A stretch of 20,341 nucleotides of DNA from Natrialbaceae archaeon B1-Br10_E2g27 (GCA_001563885.1 LKMM01000010.1:1-20341); one strand, 5' to 3'; positions 1 through 5,854 are shown, numbered from the stretch's first letter. Notes: a model not told the origin generated them from the sequence alone. Made by a program: numbers and translations.

Positions 1-113
1 AACGCGGCTTCGAGGGCGTCTTGGTACGCTCGTTTCGTCTCACAGAGTTTGCGGTGCTTGTGGGCGTTCGGCTCCACAAGCTTGAGTTCCAGCGTCTCGG
101 TGAGTTCGGTCAC
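1..113 (-). CDS. tnpB: TnpB RNA-guided nuclease of IS605 family, N-terminal fragment cut by the window edge
   Basis: Only about the first 37 codons are present. The minus strand from the GTG at 113-111 translates to a start reading VTELTETLELKLVEPN, followed by a basic, helical stretch, which resembles the N-terminus of haloarchaeal TnpB proteins. TnpB is the omega-RNA-guided endonuclease, ancestor of Cas12, that helps retain IS200/IS605 elements after excision. Its GTG start overlaps the TGA of tnpA (112-110), so translation is probably coupled. The RuvC and zinc-finger parts are outside the window, so intactness cannot be judged. The identification rests on this short N-terminus plus the adjacent TnpA. 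Confidence 0.8.
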   Translation of the reverse strand, partial: MTELTETLELKLVEPNAHKHRKLCETKRAYQDALEAA

Positions 114-550
114 TGTTCGTCCTCCTCCTGACGCTGGATGTACTTCTCGACAGTCTCACTCGAAACGTGTCCCGCTGTTCCGGCGTAGTAGCCGCGCGCC
201 CACTTGATTTTCTCGCCGTCGTGGTCGGCGTAGCGGTGGTTGTATTTCCGCGAACTGATGCCTTTGAACCAGTTGGCAAGAAGTGACGGGGCGTGTTTCG
301 GTGGACTACTCACGAACAGGTGAACGTGGTCGGATTGGACGGTGAGGTCGACGATCTCCAATCCTTTTTCGTCGGCGATTTCGTGGAGGATTCGACGCAC
401 ACGGTGTTCGACCTCGTTAACCAGTACCGAGTTGCGGTACTGAGCGGAACCCTGTTCCGCGATGTCCGCAGAACCGTTGGTTCTGCGAGACTTCGGAAAC
501 CACACTATGTGGTAGTTGAGGTTGTAGGTCGCGTGTCGTGTGGTCTTCAT
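110..550 (-). CDS. tnpA: TnpA Y1 HUH transposase of IS200/IS605 family, with a 17-residue insertion
   Basis: This 146-residue protein is a Y1-type single-strand transposase. It excises and inserts the element as single-stranded DNA by nicking at the hairpin-bearing ends. The metal-binding HUH pair is H75-V-H77 in SDHVHLFV, and the catalytic tyrosine is Y137 in EKYIQRQ. In ISDra2 TnpA the equivalent early strand reads WCVKYRHQVL, with K and Y adjacent. Here residues 21-37 (from SRRTNG to GSAQ) are inserted between K20 and Y38. The inserted 51 bases (440-490) are two palindromes in frame. All catalytic residues remain, so the enzyme may be active, but the longer loop after the first strand could affect dimerisation or DNA binding. 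The ATG at 550 is the first residue of the family-typical MKTTRHATYNLNYHIVW. Confidence 0.93.
   Translation of the reverse strand: MKTTRHATYNLNYHIVWFPKSRRTNGSADIAEQGSAQYRNSVLVNEVEHRVRRILHEIADEKGLEIVDLTVQSDHVHLFVSSPPKHAPSLLANWFKGISSRKYNHRYADHDGEKIKWARGYYAGTAGHVSSETVEKYIQRQEEDEQ
440..490 (-). repeat. 51-base in-frame palindromic insertion inside tnpA
   Basis: The segment lies exactly between the codons for K20 and Y38 of TnpA. It contains two perfect inverted repeats: 444-450 with 454-460 (7-bp stem, 3-base loop) and 467-475 with 479-487 (9-bp stem, 3-base loop). A third, 8-bp repeat (422-429 with 435-442) is mostly native tnpA sequence and is lengthened by the last three inserted bases. Length is a multiple of three and no stop is introduced. 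The layout resembles a small palindromic element that tolerates coding sequence, but that reading is inference. Confidence 0.6.
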
Positions 551-881
551 CCGTACTACACACTATAGTTAGCGACGGTGTTAAAACTACCGAGTGGAGT
601 GAGAAATCCGGCTGATTGTGGCAACGTGGGCCGGACGCACTATGCCTACCGCTCGACCCGCGCCTGAAGACGCGGGTATGCGCTCGCACTATGTATCAAT
701 GACGGTAATGGCGGTCCATTTCGCCGGATAACGCCACCCAATCGTTTCGAAGGAACCACCAAATTTCGGCTGCGTGTCGACCGAAACGCGCTCGAGAGCG
801 ATATTGAACGTCGCCTTTAGCTGACGGCTGGTTCGTGTACGTGAGAGATAACTATCGGTCCCGACAGCCTCCGTTCGGGAT
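551..881. other. 331-base gap: IS left end and promoter region of the membrane protein at 882
   Basis: The IS left end occupies about 551-693. From about 700 to 881 I see no plausible gene. An AT-rich stretch ATAACTA at about 848-854 lies about 30 bases before the ATG at 882 and could be the TATA box of a leaderless transcript. On the other side, the AT-rich stretch around 558-567 could serve tnpA. Confidence 0.4.
636..693. repeat. Left-end hairpin of the IS flanked by a 9-base direct repeat
   Basis: The hairpin has arms ACCCGCG (656-662) and CGCGGGT (671-677) around an 8-base loop. The 9-mer CGCACTATG occurs at 636-644 and again at 685-693, 49 bases apart, one on each side of the hairpin. 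The hairpin is in the position expected for the left end upstream of tnpA. The direct repeat could be part of the cleavage or guide sequences, or a scar of another small insertion. Confidence 0.5.
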
Positions 882-1235
882 ATGATCGAGAGCCTCATCG
901 TCTTCGCTGTAAGCCTCCTGATCGGTGCAACCGGAATCTACCTCGGTGCAAAAGTGATCGTCGACGCCGAAGACTACACCTACGCGATCATCACGGCGTT
1001 TATCGGGGCAATCGTCTGGGCACTCGTGGGATTTTTCTTCGGCTGGATCCCGCTTCTCGGGCCGCTTCTCGTTTTCCTTGCATACCTTGCAGTGATCAAC
1101 GCCCGATATCCGGGCGGTTGGGTCGACGCTGCGGCGATCACGCTCGTCGCCTGGATCTCCGTCCTCGTCGTCCTCTACATCCTCGCGATCATCGGTGTGA
1201 CTGGATTCGAGGCAGTTGGCGTGCCCGGGGTATGA
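882..1235 (+). CDS. Small four-helix membrane protein of unknown function
   Basis: This 117-residue hydrophobic protein has four likely membrane helices, at about residues 3-25, 34-53, 55-73 and 82-105. Short acidic or charged turns separate them (VDAEDYTY, NARYPGGWVD). A glycine-proline-rich hairpin (GWIPLLGP) joins helices 2 and 3. No catalytic or metal-binding motif is visible. It resembles the small uncharacterised membrane proteins common in haloarchaea, and I do not assign a function. The start at 882 is supported by a TATA-like box about 30 bases upstream, which implies a leaderless transcript. It stands alone between the IS and a 480-base gap. The membrane topology and hydrophobic codon pattern make it a convincing gene. 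Confidence 0.85.
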   Translation: MIESLIVFAVSLLIGATGIYLGAKVIVDAEDYTYAIITAFIGAIVWALVGFFFGWIPLLGPLLVFLAYLAVINARYPGGWVDAAAITLVAWISVLVVLYILAIIGVTGFEAVGVPGV

Positions 1236-1715
1236 GACGAGCTATCGTCTACCGCCATCTTTGGAGCGCCTACCGGTAACTGTATCCGCCATTACATTGC
1301 CCACCGAAGCGCCGACACTGGATCAGTATGAACCGACGGATACGCTCAACCAGACTGTCACACCGGCGTAGCCGAACCCATTTGGTTTCTGATTGGTAAC
1401 CAGTCTTGATCGCAGACAATCACGAAAATATGATCTTACTCGGTAAACGCGAATAGAGTTCGTCGAACCATCCCGAACGTCCGACCTCGTTTATTCGGGC
1501 CGTTGATGACCAACTGCAAGAGCACAGATGAACCGATACCGAAGCGATGGGGGACCACCGTCGACTCGAGCTCTCAACAGCCCGTCCGTACTCGAATACG
1601 TCGGGAAAACAGATAGTCTAGAGCTGAGATAACAACGGATGAATCATAAAAAGCACTTTGTAGAGCGGTCACGACGATACAGCAACGAGTGGACGAGTGA
1701 CGACCGATACGGACT
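1236..1715. other. 480-base intergenic region with possible promoters and one tiny ORF
   Basis: No gene of normal size is convincing here. AT-rich promoter-like patches lie at about 1490-1496 (TTTATTC) and 1645-1653 (CATAAAAAG). The second would give a transcript starting near 1675 with a leader of about 40 bases for the gene at 1716. A 34-codon open frame (1528-1632) begins about 34 bases after the first patch and is listed separately. A weak dyad (TGGTT at 1383-1387 with AACCA at 1398-1402) is also present. Confidence 0.4.
1528..1632 (+). CDS. Possible 34-residue small protein (doubtful)
   Basis: An ATG at 1528 opens a 34-codon frame ending in TAA at 1630-1632. The product is basic and polar, beginning MNRYRSDGGPP and ending SLELR. 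Its only support is position: a TATA-like TTTATTC about 34 bases upstream would allow a leaderless or near-leaderless start. There is no recognisable domain. It is unusually basic for a haloarchaeal protein, which argues against it. It could be chance, a leader peptide or a real microprotein. Confidence 0.15.
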   Translation: MNRYRSDGGPPSTRALNSPSVLEYVGKTDSLELR

Positions 1716-2171
1716 ATGAATATTCAGAATCTTCTCTTTACGGCTCGGATGTGGGGTTCGGCGCTTCTCGAGATATGGAGTTTGCCAACGCCGATACAGC
1801 AGCCAGGAGGAGCACACGTTGTGGCGGTTGTTGGCATCGTCGTCCTGGCGCTTTTAGGCGGGTCCTTGATGATTCGCAACCGGCTCGAGTCACGGCAATC
1901 GCTTCCAACTGCGGGGGATGTCCCGACAGAAGAGTTTGTCACCGACCGAGAGCAGGTTCGGACGCTCGTGAAAGAAAACGGCGGACGGATGAAACAGTCA
2001 CAGATCGTCGACTCCGTCGACTGGTCGAAGGCGAAAGTAAGCCGACTGCTGGCCGAACTCGAGGATGATGGACAGATAACGAAGCTCCGACTCGGACGTG
2101 AGAATCTCGTCTGTCTTCCGGGCCACGAACCGAGGGCGTCGAAATCGCCAGAACGGCCCAATCAGGAGTGA
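1716..2171 (+). CDS. Membrane-anchored winged-helix (MarR/IclR-like) regulator
   Basis: This 151-residue protein has one likely membrane helix at about residues 33-53 (VVAVVGIVVLALLGGSLMI), preceded by a short N-terminal segment. A winged-helix domain follows at about residues 77-135. The recognition region reads KQSQIVDSVDWSKAKVSRLL, followed by a wing ending in LRLGRENLVCLPG. Many haloarchaeal transcription factors combine a membrane segment with a C-terminal helix-turn-helix, probably coupling an envelope signal to promoter binding. The target is unknown. Overlapping frames on both strands are open here, but only this frame gives a hydrophobic helix plus a recognisable wHTH. The ATG at 1716 is preceded by an in-frame stop at 1698-1700, so the start cannot lie far upstream. 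It converges on the DUF7344 gene at 2204, leaving 32 bases between them. Confidence 0.88.
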   Translation: MNIQNLLFTARMWGSALLEIWSLPTPIQQPGGAHVVAVVGIVVLALLGGSLMIRNRLESRQSLPTAGDVPTEEFVTDREQVRTLVKENGGRMKQSQIVDSVDWSKAKVSRLLAELEDDGQITKLRLGRENLVCLPGHEPRASKSPERPNQE

Positions 2172-2203
2172 ACTCGTCGAAATCAACCGCTCGGGGCCAA
2201 AAC

Positions 2204-2707
2204 TCACCCGAGCAGATCATAGAGACTACTGGCAGCGACGAGTAACAACACGAAGACACTCCATAGCTCCGGATCGATACTCGAAAGCACCGGCAGGTTC
2301 ACCCCGGCCACTGCAATGATGACTAGCCCCAGCACACAAAGTCCGAGGTGAAGCTGAAGAATCCATGACCGATCCGAGCTGTGGCCGTCGATATAGCCGA
2401 GGACAGTCTGGAAGTTCGGACCCGGAGAAATCGTTTTCGCGTCGGAGTTGTATTCGATAACGCCGTCTTCCTCGAGTTGTGGCAGATGTGTCTGCTGTAA
2501 GGAGACGTAGACGCTTTTATACAGGTTGTTGGGGACGGGCGTCGTATCCGATTCCGACGCGGCGATTTCGGTCGCGATGTCGGAGACGCCAACCTGCCCT
2601 GGTTCCTGTGCGAGTAACTGGACGATCGCTCGCCGTCTGTCGTTTCCGAGGATGTGAAACACCTCACTTTCGGCCAGTGACTCCGACCGACTCGTCTGGA
2701 CAGACAT
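2204..2707 (-). CDS. DUF7344-type winged-helix protein with C-terminal membrane helices (paralogue 1)
   Basis: The 167-residue product starts with a winged-helix region (residues about 12-95). It has FHILGNDRRRAIVQLLAQ as first helix and the family-typical SVYVSLQQTHLPQLEEDGVIEY as later helix and wing. Two membrane helices follow, at about residues 115-136 and 147-165. This architecture matches haloarchaeal DUF7344 proteins, thought to be transcription regulators tethered by their C-terminus. No sensor domain is visible outside the membrane, so any signal may be sensed in the lipid phase or by a partner. The start at 2707 is supported by AAATTA at 2733-2738, about 28 bases upstream, as for a leaderless gene. 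A paralogue is encoded at 5855-6385. Targets are unknown. Confidence 0.88.
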   Translation of the reverse strand: MSVQTSRSESLAESEVFHILGNDRRRAIVQLLAQEPGQVGVSDIATEIAASESDTTPVPNNLYKSVYVSLQQTHLPQLEEDGVIEYNSDAKTISPGPNFQTVLGYIDGHSSDRSWILQLHLGLCVLGLVIIAVAGVNLPVLSSIDPELWSVFVLLLVAASSLYDLLG

Positions 2708-2933
2708 TGATCAGGAAAAGCGTCGAGGAGCGAAATTAGTGGGCTGTCGGGCGTCAACGTTCATGTACTACTCTGTTCACCAACCAGTGACTTTAAGCTC
2801 CGGTGTTATTTTCTTTTCGGAATTGTTTGGAATATAAATCACCGGGAAGAAACAGTGTTCGACGGGTCGACGAGACGTCAGGGAGTGTATCTGTCGTTGA
2901 TCAGCCACGCAGTTCGAAAACGAGGTATCGACG

Positions 2934-3104
2934 TTAGCGGCGTCGGTCCCCCGGAAGGTGGCCGCCAGATTGCATCTCTCGATAGGTCGTACACGCGGGA
3001 CAGCCGTGGACGACGTCACCATTGTCTCCGAAGACTCGAGCGAACTGCTGGGTCACGTGGGTTCCACAGTTTCGACAGCGAGCGCCTGCTGTCGACGATT
3101 CCAT
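2934..3104 (-). CDS. Small zinc-ribbon protein (DUF7563-like)
   Basis: This 56-residue protein carries two CxxC knuckles, C10-x2-C13 (CRNCG) and C35-x2-C38 (CPAC), separated by a segment reading TQQFARVFGDNGDVVHG. The pattern CxxCG...FARVF...CPxC is that of the small haloarchaeal zinc-ribbon family often called DUF7563. The function is unknown; such proteins may bind nucleic acid or a protein partner. An in-frame ATG at 3134 exists, but it falls inside a strong TATA-like box (TAATATATGA on the minus strand, 3131-3140). The ATG at 3104, about 30 bases downstream of that box, is therefore the likely leaderless start. Plus-strand frames that overlap it have no recognisable content. Confidence 0.75.
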   Translation of the reverse strand: MESSTAGARCRNCGTHVTQQFARVFGDNGDVVHGCPACTTYREMQSGGHLPGDRRR

Positions 3105-3130
3105 CGGTCGCCAGGTTTGGTGGTTGGATC

Positions 3131-3140
3131 TCATATATTA
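3131..3140 (-). promoter_or_regulatory. TATA box of the zinc-ribbon gene
   Basis: On the minus strand this reads TAATATATGA. It is centred about 31 bases upstream of the ATG at 3104, the spacing of a haloarchaeal TATA box for a leaderless mRNA. It also rules out the upstream ATG at 3134. Confidence 0.55.
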
Positions 3141-3227
3141 TGGATGCTGTAGGTGGACGGTCGGCGAGTTGGTTCGCTGTGGACGACGGCTATCGGTGCC
3201 TGTCGGGCCTCGAGCGGATGGGGGTGA

Positions 3228-3240
3228 TCACACGGTGTGA
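3228..3240. promoter_or_regulatory. 13-base dyad, possible operator
   Basis: The sequence TCACACGGTGTGA is a perfect inverted repeat of 6-base arms around one G. It lies in the divergent gap, about 90 bases upstream of the zinc-ribbon TATA box. No protein can be assigned to it from sequence. Confidence 0.35.
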
Positions 3241-3568
3241 ATCGTCGTCGCGCCGGTACTCGTCCGGGCATCACTAGACGGGAGGTGAGTAGATCCGAAT
3301 AAAAGACGTAGACTGTTCACCATTGGGCCGGTGGAATCGGACGGAAATTGTTGCTTTCTTCCCGAATGCTGCACACAGAGAGATGCTCGCCGCCAATGAT
3401 CGGATTCGACCCATACTATCCTCAACGTGAATTCAGGTTGGTTAGGTTGTATTCGATGTTGAAAGCAGATGTTTAGGCCCAACAAACAGCTTCGAAATAT
3501 CTAATTTCAGTATCGAAAGTAGTGATTATCAGTTAGAAGTGTTTGGTTTCTATTCAGAAAGACCACTG

Positions 3569-3577
3569 TTATAAAAT
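3569..3577 (+). promoter_or_regulatory. TATA box of the HTH gene at 3618
   Basis: TTATAAAAT is the strongest TATA-like sequence in the gap. It would place transcription start near 3600, giving a leader of about 15-20 bases before the ATG at 3618. This supports that start over the in-frame GTG or ATG codons further upstream, which would precede transcription. Confidence 0.5.
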
Positions 3578-3617
3578 ACTACCGTCGGTTACCCATCGTA
3601 GCGTTGGAAGATCACCC

Positions 3618-3950
3618 ATGGCAACGAAAGCAACCAATACACAGACTGAACCAAGCCCGGACCCGGCAGCACAACTCGACGTACTCGGCGATGAGTGTGC
3701 TCGAACGATTCTCGTTGCGACGAGCGAGGGGCCGAAGACGGCAAAAGAACTCACCGATCGAACCGATAGTTCCTCGGCGACCGTCTATCGGCGAATCAAC
3801 AATTTGATCGAGACGAATCTACTCGCCGAATGTGTTCGCTTCGACGAAAACGGATCGCATACGACTGCTTACGAGGCGACGATCGATTCGATTTGCGTAC
3901 GGATCGGCGCTGACGGAATCGCCATCGTCCGAACCGATCAATCGGAATAA
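3618..3950 (+). CDS. Winged-helix (ArsR-like) transcription regulator
   Basis: This 110-residue soluble protein has a short polar N-terminus (MATKATNTQTEPSPDPA) and then a compact winged-helix domain at about residues 18-100. The first helix reads QLDVLGDECARTILVAT. The HTH reads TAKELTDRTDSSSATVYRRI, and the wing is reached near HTTAYEA. The layout is that of haloarchaeal ArsR/HTH_20-type regulators, probably a homodimeric DNA-binding protein. No effector-binding domain or metal-binding cysteine cluster is present. The frame continues upstream to about 3543, but the promoter at 3569-3577 makes ATG 3618 the sensible start. The gene is followed at 138 bases by a PadR-like regulator on the same strand. 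Confidence 0.85.
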   Translation: MATKATNTQTEPSPDPAAQLDVLGDECARTILVATSEGPKTAKELTDRTDSSSATVYRRINNLIETNLLAECVRFDENGSHTTAYEATIDSICVRIGADGIAIVRTDQSE

Positions 3951-4048
3951 GCAGAACGGGTTACGGTGAACACAAACCATCAGTTAAAATATATTACCTC
4001 GAGAAAAACCAAGTGAACAGGTTTCTACCGAGCTGTACGAGACGGATA

Positions 4049-4082
4049 ACAAATATCCACTCAGTGGAACGATCACCGTGAT
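4049..4082 (+). promoter_or_regulatory. TATA box and two dyads upstream of the PadR gene
   Basis: An AT-rich box (ACAAATAT, about 4049-4056) lies about 35 bases before the ATG at 4089. Between it and the gene are two short perfect dyads: CCACT-C-AGTGG (4057-4067) and ATCAC-C-GTGAT (4072-4082). Their position over the expected transcription start suits autorepression by the PadR protein, which is inference. A second AT-rich box (TTAAAATATATTA, about 3983-3995) could give a longer transcript. Confidence 0.4.
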
Positions 4083-4088
4083 TGAGCA

Positions 4089-4364
4089 ATGCACGATCTG
4101 ACCGGCTTTCAGCGTGACCTGTTGTACGTCATCGCAGGTGCGGATCAACCGTCAGGCCAGTCTGTCAAAGACGAAGTCGAACAGTATTACAGCTCCGAGA
4201 TCAATCACGGCCGTCTCTATCCGAATCTCGATACGTTAGTCAACAAAGAGTTGGTCGAAAAAGGAGAACTCGACAGACGGACGAATTACTACGCGATTAC
4301 GGATGCCGGTCGACAGCGGATCGATGAACGCCGGGAGTGGGAAGGACGGTACGTCGATTTTTGA
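4089..4364 (+). CDS. PadR-family winged-helix regulator
   Basis: The 91-residue product is essentially a lone PadR DNA-binding domain. It starts LTGFQRDLLYVIAG, continues with a helix containing KDEVEQYY and the signature NHGRLYPNLDTLVNKELVEK, and ends in a wing with RRTNYYAITDAG. PadR proteins are dimeric one-component regulators, usually repressors controlled by ligands or proteins. The C-terminal dimerisation helix is short here, as in the common haloarchaeal form of about 90 residues. The ATG at 4089 sits just downstream of a TATA-like box and two dyads, consistent with a near-leaderless, possibly self-regulated gene. No target can be assigned. The gap to the next gene is 339 bases. Confidence 0.92.
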   Translation: MHDLTGFQRDLLYVIAGADQPSGQSVKDEVEQYYSSEINHGRLYPNLDTLVNKELVEKGELDRRTNYYAITDAGRQRIDERREWEGRYVDF

Positions 4365-4703
4365 ATACGGTCGTACTTCGACGGACCACTATTGTTGACC
4401 CGTCACTGTCGGCAACCACCTGTTGTCGCCTCGCGAACGCAGCCTGCAGTTCCCGATTTCGCCCCGGCCGAAGGTACAAGCTACAGCCTCGAGGCTGTGG
4501 CCGCGTTTGTCCTCGCCAATAATACGGCCATAACAAAGCAACGGCGGCCACGATAGGCGGGCCACAATGGTCTATGGACCGAGAGTGATACTGCCGGACG
4601 TAAGTCATGAAAGATTCTCGCCGCCCCGGGGTGACGAGAATCTTCACACAGTTCCGTCCGATAGTATGAGCACAGCGGCTGTTGGTCAACAGAGAGGGAG
4701 CCG
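4365..4703. other. 339-base intergenic region with two palindromes
   Basis: No gene is convincing here. A 16-base perfect palindrome lies at 4483-4498 (ACAGCCTC followed by GAGGCTGT). A 10-base perfect inverted repeat lies at 4611-4620 and 4635-4644 around a 14-base GC-rich centre. The PadR frame stays open for 63 more codons beyond its TGA, to 4556, with a fairly protein-like composition, but with no start or domain. A TATA-like GATAGTATG near 4658-4666 could serve the DUF1616 gene. Confidence 0.4.
4611..4644. repeat. 10-base inverted repeat upstream of the DUF1616 gene
   Basis: The arms AAGATTCTCG (4611-4620) and CGAGAATCTT (4635-4644) are perfectly complementary. The centre contains the self-complementary CCCCGGGG. 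It lies 60-93 bases before the ATG of the DUF1616 gene, so it could be an operator or a transcribed hairpin. It does not have the T-run of a terminator. Confidence 0.45.
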
Positions 4704-5693
4704 ATGAGTTTTGGGACGCGAAACTGGACGCAGCTTGGATTCGTTCGGCAGTATCCGTTCGACCTCGGAGTGATTTCGCTTGCAGCGATTGCTGCGTTCG
4801 TCCTGATCACGTCGTATCCGGACGGGAATCCGATTCGGCTATTTGCGACGTTCTCGCTCGCGTTGTTTCTGCCCGGCTATGCCCTCGTTTCGGTTCTGTT
4901 TCCGGGAGCGAAACGCACGGAGGGTGACAGGGCGGACCCGGATACGATTAGGCCTGCCGGGGTCGACGTCCTCGAGCGGCTTGGGCTCTCACTCGTGCTC
5001 TCGCTGGCGCTCGTTCCGACAGCCGTACTCTTGTTGCCGGTGACACCGTGGGGGCTCGGAACCGAACCGATTGCGGCGAGTCTCGGGCTGTTCACGATCG
5101 TATTCGCCCAGATAGGTGTCGTTCGACGTCTCCAGACGCCGCCGTCGGCACGGTTCGTCGTCTCGCCCGTCGATGCGATGGGGCGACTTCGCCGCCAGAA
5201 CACCCTCGCGACCGTCGCGTCGATGGTGCTCGTCGCGGCGATTGGCCTGGCAGTCAGTGCAGTCCTCGTTGGGTTTCTCGTTCCGGCGTCGGCCGGGGGG
5301 TTTACCGAACTCGGCCTTTATACGGAAACTGAGGATGGCGATCTTGTCGCCGGTGAGATACCGGATGAGGTTTCCCCCGGTGACTCGGTACCGGTAACGG
5401 TCGCCCTCGAGAACCACGAAGGTGAACGGACGGATTACTCGGTCGTGATCGAAGAGCAGGTGGTCGACGACGAGGAGGTAACTGAACGAACCGAACTCGA
5501 ACGACTCGATGCGACGGCAGCCGACGGTGAGACAGTGACGACTGCACGTGAGATTACACCAACAGTCGAAGCGAACGAGACGGTCAAGATTGCAGTCTAC
5601 GCCTATCACGACGAACCACCGGCCGAACCGACGGCGGACAACGCCGAGGTCGACACCAACTTCTGGGTGACGGTTGACGAAAGCGACGTGTGA
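4704..5693 (+). CDS. DUF1616 membrane protein, surface-glycan associated
   Basis: This 329-residue protein has an N-terminal membrane part and a C-terminal domain outside the membrane. Likely helices are at about residues 20-38, 46-66, 90-112, 120-138 and 168-195. The block FATFSLALFLPGYALVSVLF, with its FLPG motif, is typical of DUF1616. From about residue 200 the chain is acidic and beta-rich and reads like an immunoglobulin-like or CARDB-like fold (SPGDSVPVTVALENHEGERT, later TVEANETVKIAVYAY). DUF1616 genes often sit in archaeal polysaccharide or S-layer glycosylation clusters, which fits the sugar operon downstream; the biochemical role is unknown. AGGGAG at 4695-4700 lies just before the ATG. 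It converges with the DUF7344 gene at 5855. Confidence 0.88.
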   Translation: MSFGTRNWTQLGFVRQYPFDLGVISLAAIAAFVLITSYPDGNPIRLFATFSLALFLPGYALVSVLFPGAKRTEGDRADPDTIRPAGVDVLERLGLSLVLSLALVPTAVLLLPVTPWGLGTEPIAASLGLFTIVFAQIGVVRRLQTPPSARFVVSPVDAMGRLRRQNTLATVASMVLVAAIGLAVSAVLVGFLVPASAGGFTELGLYTETEDGDLVAGEIPDEVSPGDSVPVTVALENHEGERTDYSVVIEEQVVDDEEVTERTELERLDATAADGETVTTAREITPTVEANETVKIAVYAYHDEPPAEPTADNAEVDTNFWVTVDESDV

Positions 5694-5732
5694 GAAAGAG
5701 GGTTTGAACTGTTTTCTGGTGACTGCCCTACC

Positions 5733-5750
5733 CGGTGACGGCGATCACCG
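5733..5750. terminator. Hairpin in the convergent gap, possible bidirectional terminator
   Basis: CGGTGA (5733-5738) pairs with TCACCG (5745-5750) around a 6-base loop. It lies between the ends of the converging genes at 5693 and 5855. There is no long T-run on either side, and archaeal termination depends mainly on T-runs, so this is a weak call. Confidence 0.25.
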
Positions 5751-5854
5751 AGAAGAGCCGACACCTATCGGTATGATACTGTCTGACCAGTAGTGTTGAC
5801 ACTCGAGTGCGTTCGACCGTGCTGTCCGTGTGGTGAGTGGAGGGCAAAATACGT

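Larger units (their letters stand above)
1..693 (-). mobile_element. IS200/IS605-type element, left part (runs off the window)
   Basis: The element reads on the minus strand and holds, in order, a left-end region, tnpA and the beginning of tnpB. The tnpA/tnpB pair with a 3-base overlap is the IS605 arrangement. The outer boundary is not fixed. I place it near 693 because a 7-bp hairpin (arms 656-662 and 671-677) sits there, as expected for the subterminal structure that TnpA recognises as single-stranded DNA. A 9-base direct repeat flanks this hairpin. Elements of this family do not make target duplications, so the exact tip would need an empty-site comparison. The right end and any omega RNA lie outside the window. 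Confidence 0.8.
3105..3617. other. 513-base intergenic region between divergent regulators
   Basis: The region separates the minus-strand zinc-ribbon gene from the plus-strand HTH gene. A near-perfect operator-like dyad lies at 3228-3240 (TCACAC, G, GTGTGA). From about 3410 to 3610 the DNA is clearly AT-richer than its surroundings. It ends in a promoter-like TTATAAAAT at 3569-3577 for the gene at 3618. Open frames on either strand here encode low-complexity, basic or cysteine-poor products with no recognisable domain, and I do not call them genes. Confidence 0.45.

Noticed and set aside
1697..2068. Plus-strand frame of 123 codons from GTG 1697
   Set aside because: It overlaps the wHTH gene at 1716 in another frame, is basic and arginine-rich with scattered cysteines, and has no domain. 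The 1716 frame has a clear membrane helix and winged helix.
2855..3277. Plus-strand frame of 140 codons across the zinc-ribbon gene
   Set aside because: The minus-strand frame has two CxxC knuckles and a well-placed TATA box. The plus frame has no recognisable content and a serine/arginine-rich composition typical of shadows.
4365..4556. Open frame continuing in phase after the PadR stop, with a protein-like stretch (DFAPAEGTSYSLEAVAAFV)
   Set aside because: PadR is already full length at 91 residues, there is no separate start or ribosome site, and no domain is identifiable. It might be a gene remnant, but the evidence is too thin.
4297..4689. Minus-strand frame of 130 codons between PadR and DUF1616
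   Set aside because: It overlaps the end of PadR, has no domain, is basic rather than acidic, and contains the palindromes of the gap. It is probably chance.
4989..5609. Long minus-strand frame (206 codons) antisense to DUF1616
   Set aside because: It is a typical high-GC shadow ORF. The plus strand encodes membrane helices and a known family, while the antisense product is rich in arginine and histidine with no domain.
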